From Candidatus Krumholzibacteriia bacterium (lineage in GTDB: Bacteria > Krumholzibacteriota > Krumholzibacteriia > G020349025), in contig DASRJW010000141.1 of assembly GCA_035649275.1 (NCBI GenBank), positions 1 to 64,000 on the forward strand: a stretch of DNA of 64,000 nt, read 5' to 3'. Positions 1-7,958 of the stretch are shown in pieces (the first letter of the stretch is position 1; every line of letters starts with the position of its first letter). The notes under the pieces were generated by a model, which was given only the letters and a program-made list of their open reading frames with translations, had not been told where the DNA came from and searched no databases. Made by a program: the position numbers and the translations under genes.

Positions 1-192
1 TTCACTGGGAGGGTCGCCGGGGCATCCCTCATTTAGCACTGGGACCCAGAACGCAATGAATTGAATGCGGTAGGTTCCTTCATCGACACGAAGGACCGAT
101 CCGGTAATCCCCCCCTCGGCATGCGCAACACTAGCGCGGGCAAAGGCAAGACCCAGAGCTGCGAGCACGGGAAGCACCGAGGCGGATTTCAC
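1..192 (-). CDS. Secreted protein of unknown function, N-terminal part only
   Basis: An open frame runs on the minus strand from a GTG at 192-190 to the window edge, 64 codons without a stop. The product begins MKSASVLPVLAALGLAFARA, a Sec signal peptide with a short basic n-region, a hydrophobic core and a likely signal-peptidase I site after SVAHA. The mature part starts EGGITGSVLRVDEGTYRIQF and is too short to assign to a family. An AGGGG ribosome site sits about 9 bases before the GTG, and a well-spaced promoter lies just upstream at 224-252. The 3' end is outside the window. Export to the periplasm or outside is well supported; the function is unknown. Confidence 0.7.
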   Translation of the reverse strand, partial: MKSASVLPVLAALGLAFARASVAHAEGGITGSVLRVDEGTYRIQFIAFWVPVLNEGCPGDPPSE

Positions 193-223
193 GGGCCACC
201 CCTGGACATGTCCGTTTCGACTC

Positions 224-252
224 AGGTTAGACCTCGGCTCGGCGAACGTCAA
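224..252 (-). promoter_or_regulatory. Sigma-70-like promoter for the minus-strand secreted-protein gene
   Basis: Read on the minus strand, TTGACG (252-247) is followed after 17 bases by TAACCT (229-224). The predicted transcription start is near 217, about 25 bases before the GTG start at 192. Spacing and direction fit the gene, and the elements match the TTGAC/TAnnnT pattern seen at other promoters in this window. Confidence 0.6.
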
Positions 253-614
253 GCTGCTCCATTCAGTCCTTAGCTATAGCTAGGGCCGAGAAGTTCCTCA
301 CGGTCTCTCCTCACGGTCACTGCGGGTCGTGCACGAATGCCGAGAGCCGTTGAGCAAGCACCGAGGCCACGGCTCTGCGAAGCATACCCGGGACACTGAC
401 CAAGGCGGAGAGCAGTAGCCGAACCGGGTCAAGCCTCGATGCTGACGGCAGGTTTTGTCCCTCCCCATTACGCTGGCACCGTTGGGCAGGCGTCCGCGCT
501 CCAAGAAGCCGGTGGTGGGCAAATGGTGGGCAAACCACCATCCTCGCAGAGGTCAACGCGCCCAGATAACGACCGCCATATCCACGCAACTCGTTGAAGC
601 ATGAAGGAATGCGC
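253..614. other. Intergenic stretch without a supported gene
   Basis: About 360 bases between the promoter of the left-end gene and tRNA-Leu. It holds a 12-base perfect palindrome, TAGCTATAGCTA, at 271-282. The open frames in it have no ribosome sites, recognisable domains or coding-like composition. I see nothing else that I can support. Confidence 0.5.
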
Positions 615-703
615 TGGTGCCGGAGGAGGGACTCGAACCCTCACGAGGTTTAGGCCTCGACGGATTTTGAATCCGTTGCGTCTGCCAATTCCGCCACTCC
701 GGC
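615..703 (-). tRNA. tRNA-Leu (anticodon CAA)
   Basis: On the minus strand the 89-base sequence folds as a class II tRNA. The acceptor stem GCCGGAG pairs with CTCCGGC, followed by A and an encoded CCA. The D arm has GGCAGACGC, and the anticodon stem ACGGA/TCCGT encloses TTCAAAA, giving anticodon CAA, which reads UUG. A long variable arm follows, then the T arm with GGTTCGAGTCC. The 5' GCCGGAG and the long variable arm are typical of bacterial tRNA-Leu. Confidence 0.96.
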
Positions 704-873
704 ACGCTTCGTTTTCAACGGGTGGACGGGCCCGGTTTCCTTCGGCCGCAAACTGTACCTGCTTTTGTGCCCGTTTTCTACTCCAGCTCGCCGGGAGCGC
801 CATCGCCTACCTTGGAGGAGTACCCTCCCATCTCATCATTGCAGTTCGTGAGGCCGTCGAGGAGGTTCTGCGG

Positions 874-1437
874 TTGCGATCCCTGCTAGAAACCACAGGC
901 CATGGGCACAGAGTCCGTTGCTGGGCGCTCGGTGGCGCGCTCGTCGTGGCTGCAGCCGGAGTAGGCTGCCACGAGGAGCGACGCGCAACCCCAGCGCTGG
1001 CCGAAGATGAAGTGGCCGTCGTGAAGCGTGAGCTTGCTGCTCAATACGCAGAAAACGAGGCTGGCTTCTTTGCCCGGGACCCAGACCGCGTCATGCGCCT
1101 GAGACACCCGGCGTTCCATACGATTACGCCGGACGGGAACGTCACCACGCGTGAGGGGATGTACAAACGAACGCGTGAGTTCATCGGTCGCATCGCGCGA
1201 TTCGACTCCCTGAGCGAGACGATCACCGCCCTGACGCTGGTGGGCGACACCGCACACGCCATGGTCCATCAGCGTACGTTACGGCAGCAGCGCTTGGGCG
1301 ACGGAGCGCTGCATGAAGTGCGGACCTCGGTGGTTCAGCGCGAGTCCTGGGTCAGGACCCCGGAGGGATGGCTCCTCTGGCGGGTTGACGAGATCCAACC
1401 TGGTGAGACGCTTGTGGAAGGAAAGCCCGTACCCTAG
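874..1437 (+). CDS. DUF4440/SnoaL-like lipoprotein
   Basis: The start is taken as TTG at 874 because GAGGAGG lies 8 bases upstream and the product then begins with a lipoprotein signal ending in GVGC (Cys near residue 32). The mature part, about 155 residues, has the pattern of DUF4440/SnoaL-like proteins: a helix with EVAVVKRELAAQYAENEAGFFARD, then VMRLRHPAFHTITPDG, and the closing strands SWVRTPEGWLLWRVDE. These NTF2-like folds include small-molecule-binding proteins and some enzymes, so no reaction can be named. It stands alone between the two tRNA genes and is probably membrane-anchored in the periplasm. The start is less certain than the family. Confidence 0.7.
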   Translation: MRSLLETTGHGHRVRCWALGGALVVAAAGVGCHEERRATPALAEDEVAVVKRELAAQYAENEAGFFARDPDRVMRLRHPAFHTITPDGNVTTREGMYKRTREFIGRIARFDSLSETITALTLVGDTAHAMVHQRTLRQQRLGDGALHEVRTSVVQRESWVRTPEGWLLWRVDEIQPGETLVEGKPVP

Positions 1438-1584
1438 TGTGGGCGACACACGCAGGCGCAGGTGCCGGGAAAGCAGGCGAGACGTTCCGCGGTTCCATTC
1501 TTGGAGCCCGTGACCTCGGCCGGGTGGCAGAGGAAGCGCTTCGCGGTCAGGCAGAAAGGTGGGCTGGCGGCCATCAACCGGGTC

Positions 1585-1614
1585 TTGACGCTCCCATGCT
1601 GGGCCCGCTAGCTT
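1585..1614 (+). promoter_or_regulatory. Promoter for tRNA-Ala
   Basis: TTGACG (1585-1590) and TAGCTT (1609-1614) are separated by 18 bases. The predicted start is near 1621, leaving about 48 bases of 5' leader before the mature tRNA at 1669. The elements match other promoters in this window. Confidence 0.6.
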
Positions 1615-1668
1615 CGACCGGTCCGCGGGCTGCTTCGGCGCGGCCCGATCCCATTTCTCCCAGGATGT

Positions 1669-1744
<76 letters not shown>

Positions 1745-1819
1745 CCTTCCCGCGCTTCTCACCTCTGAACCCCTCGTCCGCGTGACCGGATCGCCCGCCG
1801 GCCCGGGGTGGAGGATTCC

Positions 1820-3151
1820 GTGCGCACCCTCGTCGTCTTCGAAGACTCGGTACAGCGCGCCTTCGCGACCCTGACCGAGGTGCGCGGCGTCTTCGACCTG
1901 CGCTGCGGCGCACGCACACTCCTCGAGCGTTTGGTGGGAGCGGTGCCGGCGGATCACGTCGTCTTGCTGCCCCGGCGCGAACTCACGACGCTGGTCGAAG
2001 AAAACAACACCGCCCTCCCAGGCCTGCAGTCCCTCTCTTCCGGCGCTTCCTTTGCTCCCGGCGAGGTCGTCTTCGTCAACGGGCGGCTTCTTGCCCTCGG
2101 CAAGGACGTGCAGCGCCTCTTGGCGGGCGCAGCAGCGGAGTACACCGGCTGGGTGCAGGGTAGCTTGGTGCTCGCACGTTGCGCCCCGGCTGGAGCAACG
2201 AAGCTGGCAGCCGCGCTCCGCGACGCCTTGGACGCAACAACCGGCGGTCCTCGAGGCGCGACCACTCGCGAAAAGATGGCTGCGGCCCTGCCCACCGCTC
2301 CCATGCTCGAGTGGGACGCGCGTCACGATTGGAATCGCGACGGTTCGGCGCTGCTCGCCCACGCCTGGCAGCTCACCGAGCGGAACGGCTCGGCGCTGCG
2401 GGATGACTTCGCCCAGGGCCCGGGCGCCGGCATCGACCCGGGGGCGCGCCTCGACGCGGGTGTGCACATCCTCCAACCGGACGCGGTGCGCATCGAAGCG
2501 GGAGCGCGGTTGCGCCCGGGAGTCGTCCTCGATGCCGAAGCCGGTCCCATCACCATCGCTGCCGGCGTCGAGGTGCAGTCCCATGTCCTGGTGCGCGGCC
2601 CCGCCTACGTGGGTGAGGGCTGCTTGCTCAAAGCCGGGACCAAGATCCAGGGCAACACGAGCCTGGGCCCGGTGTGCAAGATCGGTGGCGAGGTCGAAGG
2701 CAGCATCGTGCAAGGGTTCAGCAACAAGCAGCACGAAGGCTTCCTCGGCCACGCCTTTCTCGCCGAATGGGTGAACCTCGGCGCCGACACCAACAACAGC
2801 GACCTCAAGAACAACTATGGCAACGTCCGCATGTGGGAGGTGGGGGAGTTCGTCGACACCGGGCTCATGTTCGCTGGCCTCGTCGCCGCGGACCACGTGA
2901 AGACCGCCATCGATACCCAGCTCAACACCGGGACCGTCCTCGGTCTGGCGAGTCAGATCGCCATGTCCGGTTTCCCGCCGAAGTACATCCCGCCGTTCTC
3001 CTGGTGCGGCCCCGAGGGCATCGAGGTGTACGACCTCGAACGCGCGCTGAACACGGCGCGCACGGTCATGGCCCGTCGCGACCGCGCGCTCACGCCAGCC
3101 TACGAGGCCGCCTTCCGCGGGGCGTTCGCGGCCCACGACCGCAAGAGTTGA
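1820..3151 (+). CDS. GlmU-like sugar nucleotidyltransferase-family protein
   Basis: A 443-residue protein starting at GTG 1820, with GGTGGAGGA about 5 bases upstream; an in-frame GTG at 1808 is less likely. The N-terminal region (VVFEDSVQRAFATLTEVRGV, then a DLRCGARTLLER motif) resembles the alternative bacterial GlmU family (TIGR03991). It lacks the usual GGxGxR nucleotide loop, so nucleotidyl transfer is uncertain. From about residue 200 to 400 there are hexapeptide repeats of a left-handed beta-helix (for example GAGIDPGARLDAGV and GNTSLGPVCKIGGEVEGSIV), followed by DTNNSDLKNNYGNV. Members of this family probably act on sugar phosphates such as GlcNAc-1-P. It follows tRNA-Ala by about 75 bases and converges on the next gene. 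The family is likely; the substrate is unknown. Confidence 0.8.
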   Translation: MRTLVVFEDSVQRAFATLTEVRGVFDLRCGARTLLERLVGAVPADHVVLLPRRELTTLVEENNTALPGLQSLSSGASFAPGEVVFVNGRLLALGKDVQRLLAGAAAEYTGWVQGSLVLARCAPAGATKLAAALRDALDATTGGPRGATTREKMAAALPTAPMLEWDARHDWNRDGSALLAHAWQLTERNGSALRDDFAQGPGAGIDPGARLDAGVHILQPDAVRIEAGARLRPGVVLDAEAGPITIAAGVEVQSHVLVRGPAYVGEGCLLKAGTKIQGNTSLGPVCKIGGEVEGSIVQGFSNKQHEGFLGHAFLAEWVNLGADTNNSDLKNNYGNVRMWEVGEFVDTGLMFAGLVAADHVKTAIDTQLNTGTVLGLASQIAMSGFPPKYIPPFSWCGPEGIEVYDLERALNTARTVMARRDRALTPAYEAAFRGAFAAHDRKS

Positions 3152-3174
3152 GCGTGGCCGCACGAGCTGAGCGA

Positions 3175-3197
3175 GGACGCTCGAGCCGAGCGAGTCC
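3175..3197. terminator. Possible bidirectional terminator hairpin
   Basis: Between two convergent genes, GGACGCTCG pairs with CGAGC-GA-GTCC around a 3-base loop, with a two-base bulge. There is no T-run, so it is only a candidate terminator. Confidence 0.3.
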
Positions 3198-3214
3198 GCT
3201 TGGCTGAGCTATCT

Positions 3215-4138
3215 CTAGAGCAAGCCCTCCAGCCAATGCATCACGTTGAGGAGGAACTGTGCGTTCTGAGACGCCGCCGGAGCGTTCATTCCCATGGGGT
3301 CCCGGTTCGGACCGACCACCTGCGCGGAGAACATCGCTGCCTCGCCGAAGACCGCGACGCGACCCTTGCCGACCCGCACCGCGGCTCCTTGCTGCATCCC
3401 CGCTGCCCTGATCACCGGCGTCAGTTTGGAAAACTGCCACGCAACCGTGGGGAAGAGCAGCAGGACGTTCGGCTCGAGCGTCATCAGGCCCTCGCCGCCG
3501 CCCACGAGCCGAAACGCCTGCCCGGTGAACGACTGGACGGCCTCGACTCGCTCCCGCGCGTTCCGGCCGCGCGTGATCGGGTGATCGGCCAACGTATGCG
3601 CGGCGCGCGAGAAGTCCATGCGGCCGTCGCCGCCGCCGTCGATCATGGCGAAGCCGTTGCACATGTAGACGCCGAAAACCGCGGCTAGGTCTTCTGCGGC
3701 GCCAGGAAACGGCATGTGATCGGCGATCAAGAGCAACGAGCCACCGTCCCGCACCCACGCGCTAACGGCCGAGATCTCCGCGGAATCGAACGCCGCGGGC
3801 GTCGGCAGCACCCATTCCTCCACGTTCTCGGCCGCCAGCGCGTTGGCAATGACGAGCACTCGGGCGCGCGAGAGCCCGGCGCGTGTGAAGCGCTCCGTGT
3901 TCGACTCCACGATGTAGCCGTCCGCACGCAGCGTGCGGGCGAAAGGCTCGTAGCGTCCCGTCGCGGTGTGGAAGTTATGGTGCGCGGCATCGACGAGGAC
4001 GAGCGGACCTTTCCCGGCAGCATGTGCAGGGTCGTGCACCATGGGGACGAAGAGCGTATCGGCCACTTGCTGTGCTGCAACGGGGCCACAACCAGCGAAC
4101 GCGATTCCCAGCCAAACGAGCGACGTCATGCGGCGCAT
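3215..4138 (-). CDS. Secreted GATase1-like (DUF4350-type) protein
   Basis: A 307-residue protein starting at ATG 4138-4136, with GGAGG 7 bases upstream; a second ATG at 4129 is possible. The signal peptide runs through SLVWLGIAFAGCGPVAAQ. It could be cut at AQQ, or lipidated at the AGC cysteine. The mature part has LVLVDAAHHNFHTATGRYEP, ARVLVIANAL, SAWVRDGGSLLLIADHMPFP and a C-terminal segment with GKGRVAVFGEAAMF. This is the pattern of class-I glutamine-amidotransferase-like folds in DUF4350 and ThuA-like secreted proteins. No nucleophilic Cys is seen where a glutaminase would need it, so a binding or structural role is more likely. It is convergent with the GlmU-like gene. Confidence 0.7.
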   Translation of the reverse strand: MRRMTSLVWLGIAFAGCGPVAAQQVADTLFVPMVHDPAHAAGKGPLVLVDAAHHNFHTATGRYEPFARTLRADGYIVESNTERFTRAGLSRARVLVIANALAAENVEEWVLPTPAAFDSAEISAVSAWVRDGGSLLLIADHMPFPGAAEDLAAVFGVYMCNGFAMIDGGGDGRMDFSRAAHTLADHPITRGRNARERVEAVQSFTGQAFRLVGGGEGLMTLEPNVLLLFPTVAWQFSKLTPVIRAAGMQQGAAVRVGKGRVAVFGEAAMFSAQVVGPNRDPMGMNAPAASQNAQFLLNVMHWLEGLL

Positions 4139-4989
4139 GCGGGGCCTCCGGGTCGAGTGCACCGTCCAAAGCGAGGTCTGCAGATCCTAGGCTAGGCTAA
4201 GGCTAGACTGCCGGCGCTATGCGAGTCCGCCTACGTCGAGCTGGGGCGCCGGAGTGAGCGCTCTCCCTACAGGGTAGCGCAACCCTTCGGTGGCCCCTGC
4301 CGGGAATTCTGCGCCCGTGGGCAACCGTCGTCGCCATGCGACGGTGAGGCACTGGGCGGATTCCCGCTCGCCACCTCCCGTTCCTGGGTGCAGCGGCCCG
4401 GGTTCGGGTCTTCCTGAGCGCGCGCGCTGCCAGCGCCGGGCGCTGCCACGGACCTACCAGCAGTTGGCAACACCACTCTCGACAACACCTTGCGACGATG
4501 GCCCGGGTGCTCGTCGGAGCGCCGCATGCACCCTGGCACTGCGCTTGTTAGTACGTGGTCAAAATCGCTTCCTGGGTCGTCCGGGACTTGTCAGGCGATC
4601 CGGCAATTAAGGATGATTGCTCGACCATCGTGCTGGCACGCGGCAAACTCGGTGGCGATTTTTTCCAAAAGAACCGAAACGCGGCACTCAGCGCCCTGTC
4701 CAGGCCATCTGCAGTTTCCGCCCGACTCCCACATCTTCGCCCACCTGCGCGCTGTGAAAGGGCCCACAGCGCGCCGCCGCGTTTTCCTCGCAGCGCCGGT
4801 TTTCCGCCGGACCCGCGACCGCTGTTCGCCCCCACGCAATCCTGAAACGATCCGATTCTCCGGCTCGATTCGCTTCGTTGACACTCTCAGCACCCCTCTG
4901 CTAACTTCCGGCGCGCTTGGTGACAAGCGCCGTTTCGTTCCAGCATGGCTTGATCGGCGGAGCGCAAGCGATAGAGAGGACAGGAGCTT
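4139..4989. other. Long upstream region of the BMC operon, no supported gene
   Basis: About 850 bases lie between the divergent GATase1-like gene and the microcompartment operon. I find no coding frame with a ribosome site or recognisable product. The right end holds the promoter at 4878-4907. At 4534-4549 TGGCACTGCGCTTGTT resembles a sigma-54 -24/-12 element but has GT instead of GC at -12. No riboswitch consensus (including cobalamin) could be matched. For a window this dense the length is unusual and could house regulatory sites for the BMC genes. Confidence 0.5.
4878..4907 (+). promoter_or_regulatory. Promoter of the microcompartment operon
   Basis: A perfect TTGACA (4878-4883) is followed after 18 bases by TAACTT (4902-4907). 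The predicted transcription start is near 4914, giving a leader of about 75 bases before the first shell gene at 4990. It is the only good promoter seen before the six BMC genes, which fits a single transcript. Confidence 0.65.
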
Positions 4990-5295
4990 ATGAATGGTCC
5001 GGAGGCCCTGGGGTTGATCGAGACGCGCGGCTTCGTCGCTCTCGTCGAAGCGAGCGACGCCATGGTGAAGGCCGCCAACGTCCGGCTCGTGAGCTACGAG
5101 AAAACCGGCGGCGGCTTCGTCACCGCCGTGGTCCGCGGCGATGTGGCCGCGGTGAAGGCCGCCGTCGAGGCGGGCGCCAATGCCGCCAACAAGGTGGGGG
5201 AGCTGGTCTCCGTCCACGTCATCCCGAGGCCGCACCAGCAACTCGACGAGCAGCTGCCCATCGGCGGCGACGCGGTGGCGTCGCGCAAGAAGTAG
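4990..5295 (+). CDS. BMC-H hexameric shell protein (PduA/EutM type)
   Basis: A 101-residue single BMC-domain protein, the usual length of PduA/CcmK/EutM. It starts [20 protein letters not shown] and continues [14 protein letters not shown], then [19 protein letters not shown] and [16 protein letters not shown], all close to PduA. Such proteins form hexamers that tile the flat facets of a microcompartment, with a central pore for small metabolites. The pore loop reads TGGG where PduA has IGSG, so the pore-lining Ser is replaced by Gly. The gene opens the operon, with AGGAG just before its ATG and 9 bases to the first vertex gene. It is the only BMC-H in the window, so facets would have to be built from it and the tandem-domain protein. 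Confidence 0.96.
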   Translation: MNGPEALGLIETRGFVALVEASDAMVKAANVRLVSYEKTGGGFVTAVVRGDVAAVKAAVEAGANAANKVGELVSVHVIPRPHQQLDEQLPIGGDAVASRKK

Positions 5296-5304
5296 GGGCG
5301 CGCA

Positions 5305-5616
5305 GTGCAGCTGGGCGAGGTCGTCGGCACTCTGGTTTCCACCCGCAAGGACCCCCGCATGGTGGGGCTCAAGTTCCTCGTGGTGCGAAACGTCGACGCC
5401 GAGATGCGCCCGCAAGGCGGTTACGCCGTGGCGGTGGACACCGTCGGGGCCGGTCTGGGAGACGTCGTCCTACACGTGGCCGGCAGCTCGGCGCGCATGA
5501 CCGAGCAGACTCAAGATCGCCCGGTGGACGCCTGCATCATGGCGATCGTCGACACGGTCGCGATCGGCGGCCGCGTCACCTACGACAAGGCGCAGCGGGA
5601 GAGCCCGACGAGCTAG
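5305..5616 (+). CDS. BMC-P pentameric vertex protein 1 (EutN/CcmL family)
   Basis: A 103-residue protein starting at GTG 5305. It begins [20 protein letters not shown], the classic EutN/CcmL N-terminus, and continues [31 protein letters not shown] and [16 protein letters not shown]. In this family five subunits form a pentamer that caps the vertices of the icosahedral shell. The GAGxGDVVL and AIVD signatures are intact. It lies 9 bases after the BMC-H gene and is the first of three paralogues in the locus. The 86-base gap after it contains a small hairpin (GGCGG/CCGCC at 5639-5657) but no separate promoter that I can see. Confidence 0.95.
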   Translation: MQLGEVVGTLVSTRKDPRMVGLKFLVVRNVDAEMRPQGGYAVAVDTVGAGLGDVVLHVAGSSARMTEQTQDRPVDACIMAIVDTVAIGGRVTYDKAQRESPTS

Positions 5617-5702
5617 CGCCTCGAAGACCCGCGGTGGAGGCGGCTTTTTGAACCGCCGTCTCGTGGGTTCGTCCGCCGCCCGAGGCTGCTGCCTTCGGCC
5701 CG

Positions 5703-7226
5703 GTGGACGCCGGATCCGGCCGGAGCCGGGAGGCGGAGTTGGAGCAGGAGCGCATTGACGCCATCGCGGGCGACGTCTTGCAGAAGCTGCGAGAGCAGCG
5801 CGGCGAGGCGGGTGGCTGGAAGCGCTTCGACCGCGAGCCGCCGCGACAGCGCAAGTATGCCGCCTACGTCGACGCCGCTGCGGGTCCGTCCGCTGGCGCA
5901 GCCTCCGGCACCTTCCCCAACGTCGAAACCGCTTTCGCTGCCGCCCGTGAGGCACAGCAGACCTACCAGAAGATCTCCCTCGAGCAGCGCTATGCCATCG
6001 TCGAGTCGGTGCGCCGCACGATGCGCGCCCACGTGGAAGAGATCTCCCGTCTCGCCGTCGAGGAGACCGGCCTCGGACGTGCCGCGGACAAGGTGCAGAA
6101 GAACCTTCTCGTCACCAACAAGTCCCCGGGACCGGAGATCCTGCGTCCCGAGGCCTGGTCGGGGGATCACGGGCTCATGATCACCGAGCCGGCGCCGTAT
6201 GGCGTCATCGGCGCCATCACGCCGTCCACGAACCCGTCGGAGACGGTGATCAACAACGGCATCGGCATGATCGCTGCCGGCAACGCCATCGTCTTCAACG
6301 CCCACCCCGGCGCCAAGCGGGTGACGCAACGGACGCTCGCACTCTTCAATGCCGCCATCGTCGAGGCCGGCGGCCCGCCGAACCTTCTCACTTCCTGCGC
6401 CGAGCCCACGATCGAGACGGCCCAGCAGCTCATGCAGCATCCCGGCATTCGCCTCCTCGTCGTCACCGGCGGCGCCGGCGTCGTGCAGGCCGCGTTCAAG
6501 AGCGGCAAGAAGGTGATCGCCGCCGGTCCGGGCAACCCGCCGGTGGTGGTGGACGAGACCGCCGATCTCGTCAAAGCCGCCCGGGAGAGCGTGGCCGGGG
6601 CGTCGCTGGACAACAACGTCATCTGCACCTCGGAGAAGGAGACGCTCTGCGTCGCATCCGTGGTGGACGCGCTTCTTGACGCGATGGTGAAGGCGGGCTG
6701 CTACCTGCTCACCGCAGCGCAAGCGGCCGAGCTCCGCAAGCACGTCTTGGCGGAAGACCGCGGCCCGGGAAAGGTCGGCGTCATCCAGCGCGACCTGATC
6801 GGCAAGAACGCGAGCGTGCTCCTCCGTCGCATCGGTGTGCACGCCGGCGACGACGTGCGCCTCGCCATCTACAAGGCCGAGCCCGACGATCCCCTGGTGT
6901 GGACGGAGCAACTCATGCCCGTGTACCCCGTGGTGCCGGTGCGCGACGTGGACGCCGCCATCGACCTCGCCGTGCAGGTGGAACACGGCTTCGGGCACAC
7001 GGCGACGATGTGGTCGCGAAACATCGACAAGCTCTCCGAGATGGCGAGGCGCATCAACACCTCCATCTTCGTCAAGAACGGGCCGTCCTATGCCGGTCTC
7101 GGCCTCGGCGGCGAGGGGTACACCAGCTTCACCATCGCCAGCCCGACGGGGGAAGGGCTCACCAACGCCCGGCACTTCTCCCGCTATCGGCGCTGCACGC
7201 TCGTGGATCACTTCCGCATCGTCTGA
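5703..7226 (+). CDS. CoA-acylating aldehyde dehydrogenase (PduP/EutE family), probable BMC cargo
   Basis: A 507-residue protein (from GTG 5703) of the PduP/EutE family, which turns an aldehyde, NAD+ and CoA into acyl-CoA and NADH. The nucleophile is C308 in DNNVICTSEKE; other family marks are EPAPYGVIGAITPSTNPSET, GPGNPP and the C-terminal YAGLGLGGEGYTSFTIASPTGEG. Residues about 10-31 (EAELEQERIDAIAGDVLQK) form a short amphipathic helix ahead of a flexible linker, like the encapsulation peptides that target PduP and EutE to shells. TTG 5739, behind GGGAGG, is an alternative start that would shorten this extension. It sits between vertex and tandem-shell genes, so cargo status is strongly implied. 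The aldehyde substrate cannot be read from sequence, and no cognate alcohol dehydrogenase or phosphotransacylase lies nearby. Confidence 0.93.
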   Translation: MDAGSGRSREAELEQERIDAIAGDVLQKLREQRGEAGGWKRFDREPPRQRKYAAYVDAAAGPSAGAASGTFPNVETAFAAAREAQQTYQKISLEQRYAIVESVRRTMRAHVEEISRLAVEETGLGRAADKVQKNLLVTNKSPGPEILRPEAWSGDHGLMITEPAPYGVIGAITPSTNPSETVINNGIGMIAAGNAIVFNAHPGAKRVTQRTLALFNAAIVEAGGPPNLLTSCAEPTIETAQQLMQHPGIRLLVVTGGAGVVQAAFKSGKKVIAAGPGNPPVVVDETADLVKAARESVAGASLDNNVICTSEKETLCVASVVDALLDAMVKAGCYLLTAAQAAELRKHVLAEDRGPGKVGVIQRDLIGKNASVLLRRIGVHAGDDVRLAIYKAEPDDPLVWTEQLMPVYPVVPVRDVDAAIDLAVQVEHGFGHTATMWSRNIDKLSEMARRINTSIFVKNGPSYAGLGLGGEGYTSFTIASPTGEGLTNARHFSRYRRCTLVDHFRIV

Positions 7227-7260
7227 GGGGTCGATCGAGGAGAAACGGACGGGGAGAGGC

Positions 7261-7872
7261 ATGATCGAGGCCATCGGGCTCGTAGAGCTGCAGTCCATCG
7301 CCTGGGGCGTGGACGTCGCCGACGTCATGGTGAAGGCGGCGCCGGTGCAGTTCATCGACACCTTCATGGTGACTCCGGGGAAGTACGTGGTCCTCGTACA
7401 CGGCGATCCCTCGTCGGTGGAATCGAGCGTGCAGGCGGGACGCCAAGCGGCCCCCGAGCAGGTCCTCGACTGGCTCCTCATTCCTTTCGTGCACCCGCAG
7501 GTGTTCCCGGCCATCCGGAATCAGAGCGGCGCGGCAGCGATCGGCGCCCTCGGTCTGGTGGAGACTTCGAGCGTGGCCTCCGGCGTCGTCGCCGCCGACC
7601 AGGCCGCCAAGGCGGCCTCGGTGCAGCTCCTGCAGCTGCATTTGGCGCGGGGCATCGGCGGCAAGTCGATCTTGTCGCTCACGGGAAAGCTCTTCGACGT
7701 GCAGGCAGCGGTGGAGGCAGCGCGGGGTGGCGCCGAAGCCACGAGCCGCCTGGTGGCGGTGCGGATCATCCCGAACCCGCACCCGGATCTCGCGGCGCGA
7801 CTGCTGCAGGCGGTGCGGCGGCCTCCCGAGGCGAGCGAGGGTGCTACGGGAGGCGCTCCCGACTCCGCCTGA
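7261..7872 (+). CDS. BMC-T tandem-domain shell protein (PduT-like)
   Basis: A 203-residue protein with two BMC domains: residues 1-90, starting IEAIGLVELQSIAWGVDVAD, and about 93-185, starting IGALGLVETSSVASGVVAAD. Both align with Salmonella PduT, and the second carries the HLARGIGGKS segment matching PduT HMAFGIGGKC. Trimers of such proteins form pseudohexamers in the facets. PduT binds a [4Fe-4S] cluster through Cys38 at the trimer centre; here the equivalent position is Thr38 (VTPGKY), and the protein has no other cysteine there, so a cluster is not expected. It follows the aldehyde dehydrogenase by 34 bases. The C-terminal 20 residues are Pro/Gly/Ala-rich and probably disordered. Confidence 0.94.
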   Translation: MIEAIGLVELQSIAWGVDVADVMVKAAPVQFIDTFMVTPGKYVVLVHGDPSSVESSVQAGRQAAPEQVLDWLLIPFVHPQVFPAIRNQSGAAAIGALGLVETSSVASGVVAADQAAKAASVQLLQLHLARGIGGKSILSLTGKLFDVQAAVEAARGGAEATSRLVAVRIIPNPHPDLAARLLQAVRRPPEASEGATGGAPDSA

Positions 7873-7958
7873 GGCGACAGAGCGCGTCGCGCCCTGAGAT
7901 GGGGCGCTGCCTGCTGCGAGCCAAGGCCACATCCCGAGTCGAGTTCCGGAGGGAAGGC

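Noticed and set aside
61-273. Plus-strand open frame of 70 codons at the left end
   Set aside because: No ribosome site or recognisable product. The minus strand here encodes a clear signal peptide with its own promoter.
601-873. Long N-terminal extension of the DUF4440-like lipoprotein
   Set aside because: The upstream part runs through tRNA-Leu in antisense. The TTG at 874 with a GGAGG site gives a proper lipoprotein signal.
4210-4560. Cobalamin riboswitch before the BMC operon
   Set aside because: GGGAA-, CCCGC- and GCCACTG-like pieces occur on both strands but not in the right order or spacing.
4591-5415. Minus-strand open frame covering the BMC-H gene and its leader
   Set aside because: Antisense to a certain shell gene, and rich in His/Arg/Gly as expected from a shadow frame.
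5613-7514. Minus-strand open frame of more than 600 codons opposite the aldehyde dehydrogenase
   Set aside because: Shadow frame caused by high GC at third positions. The plus-strand enzyme has all family motifs including the catalytic Cys.
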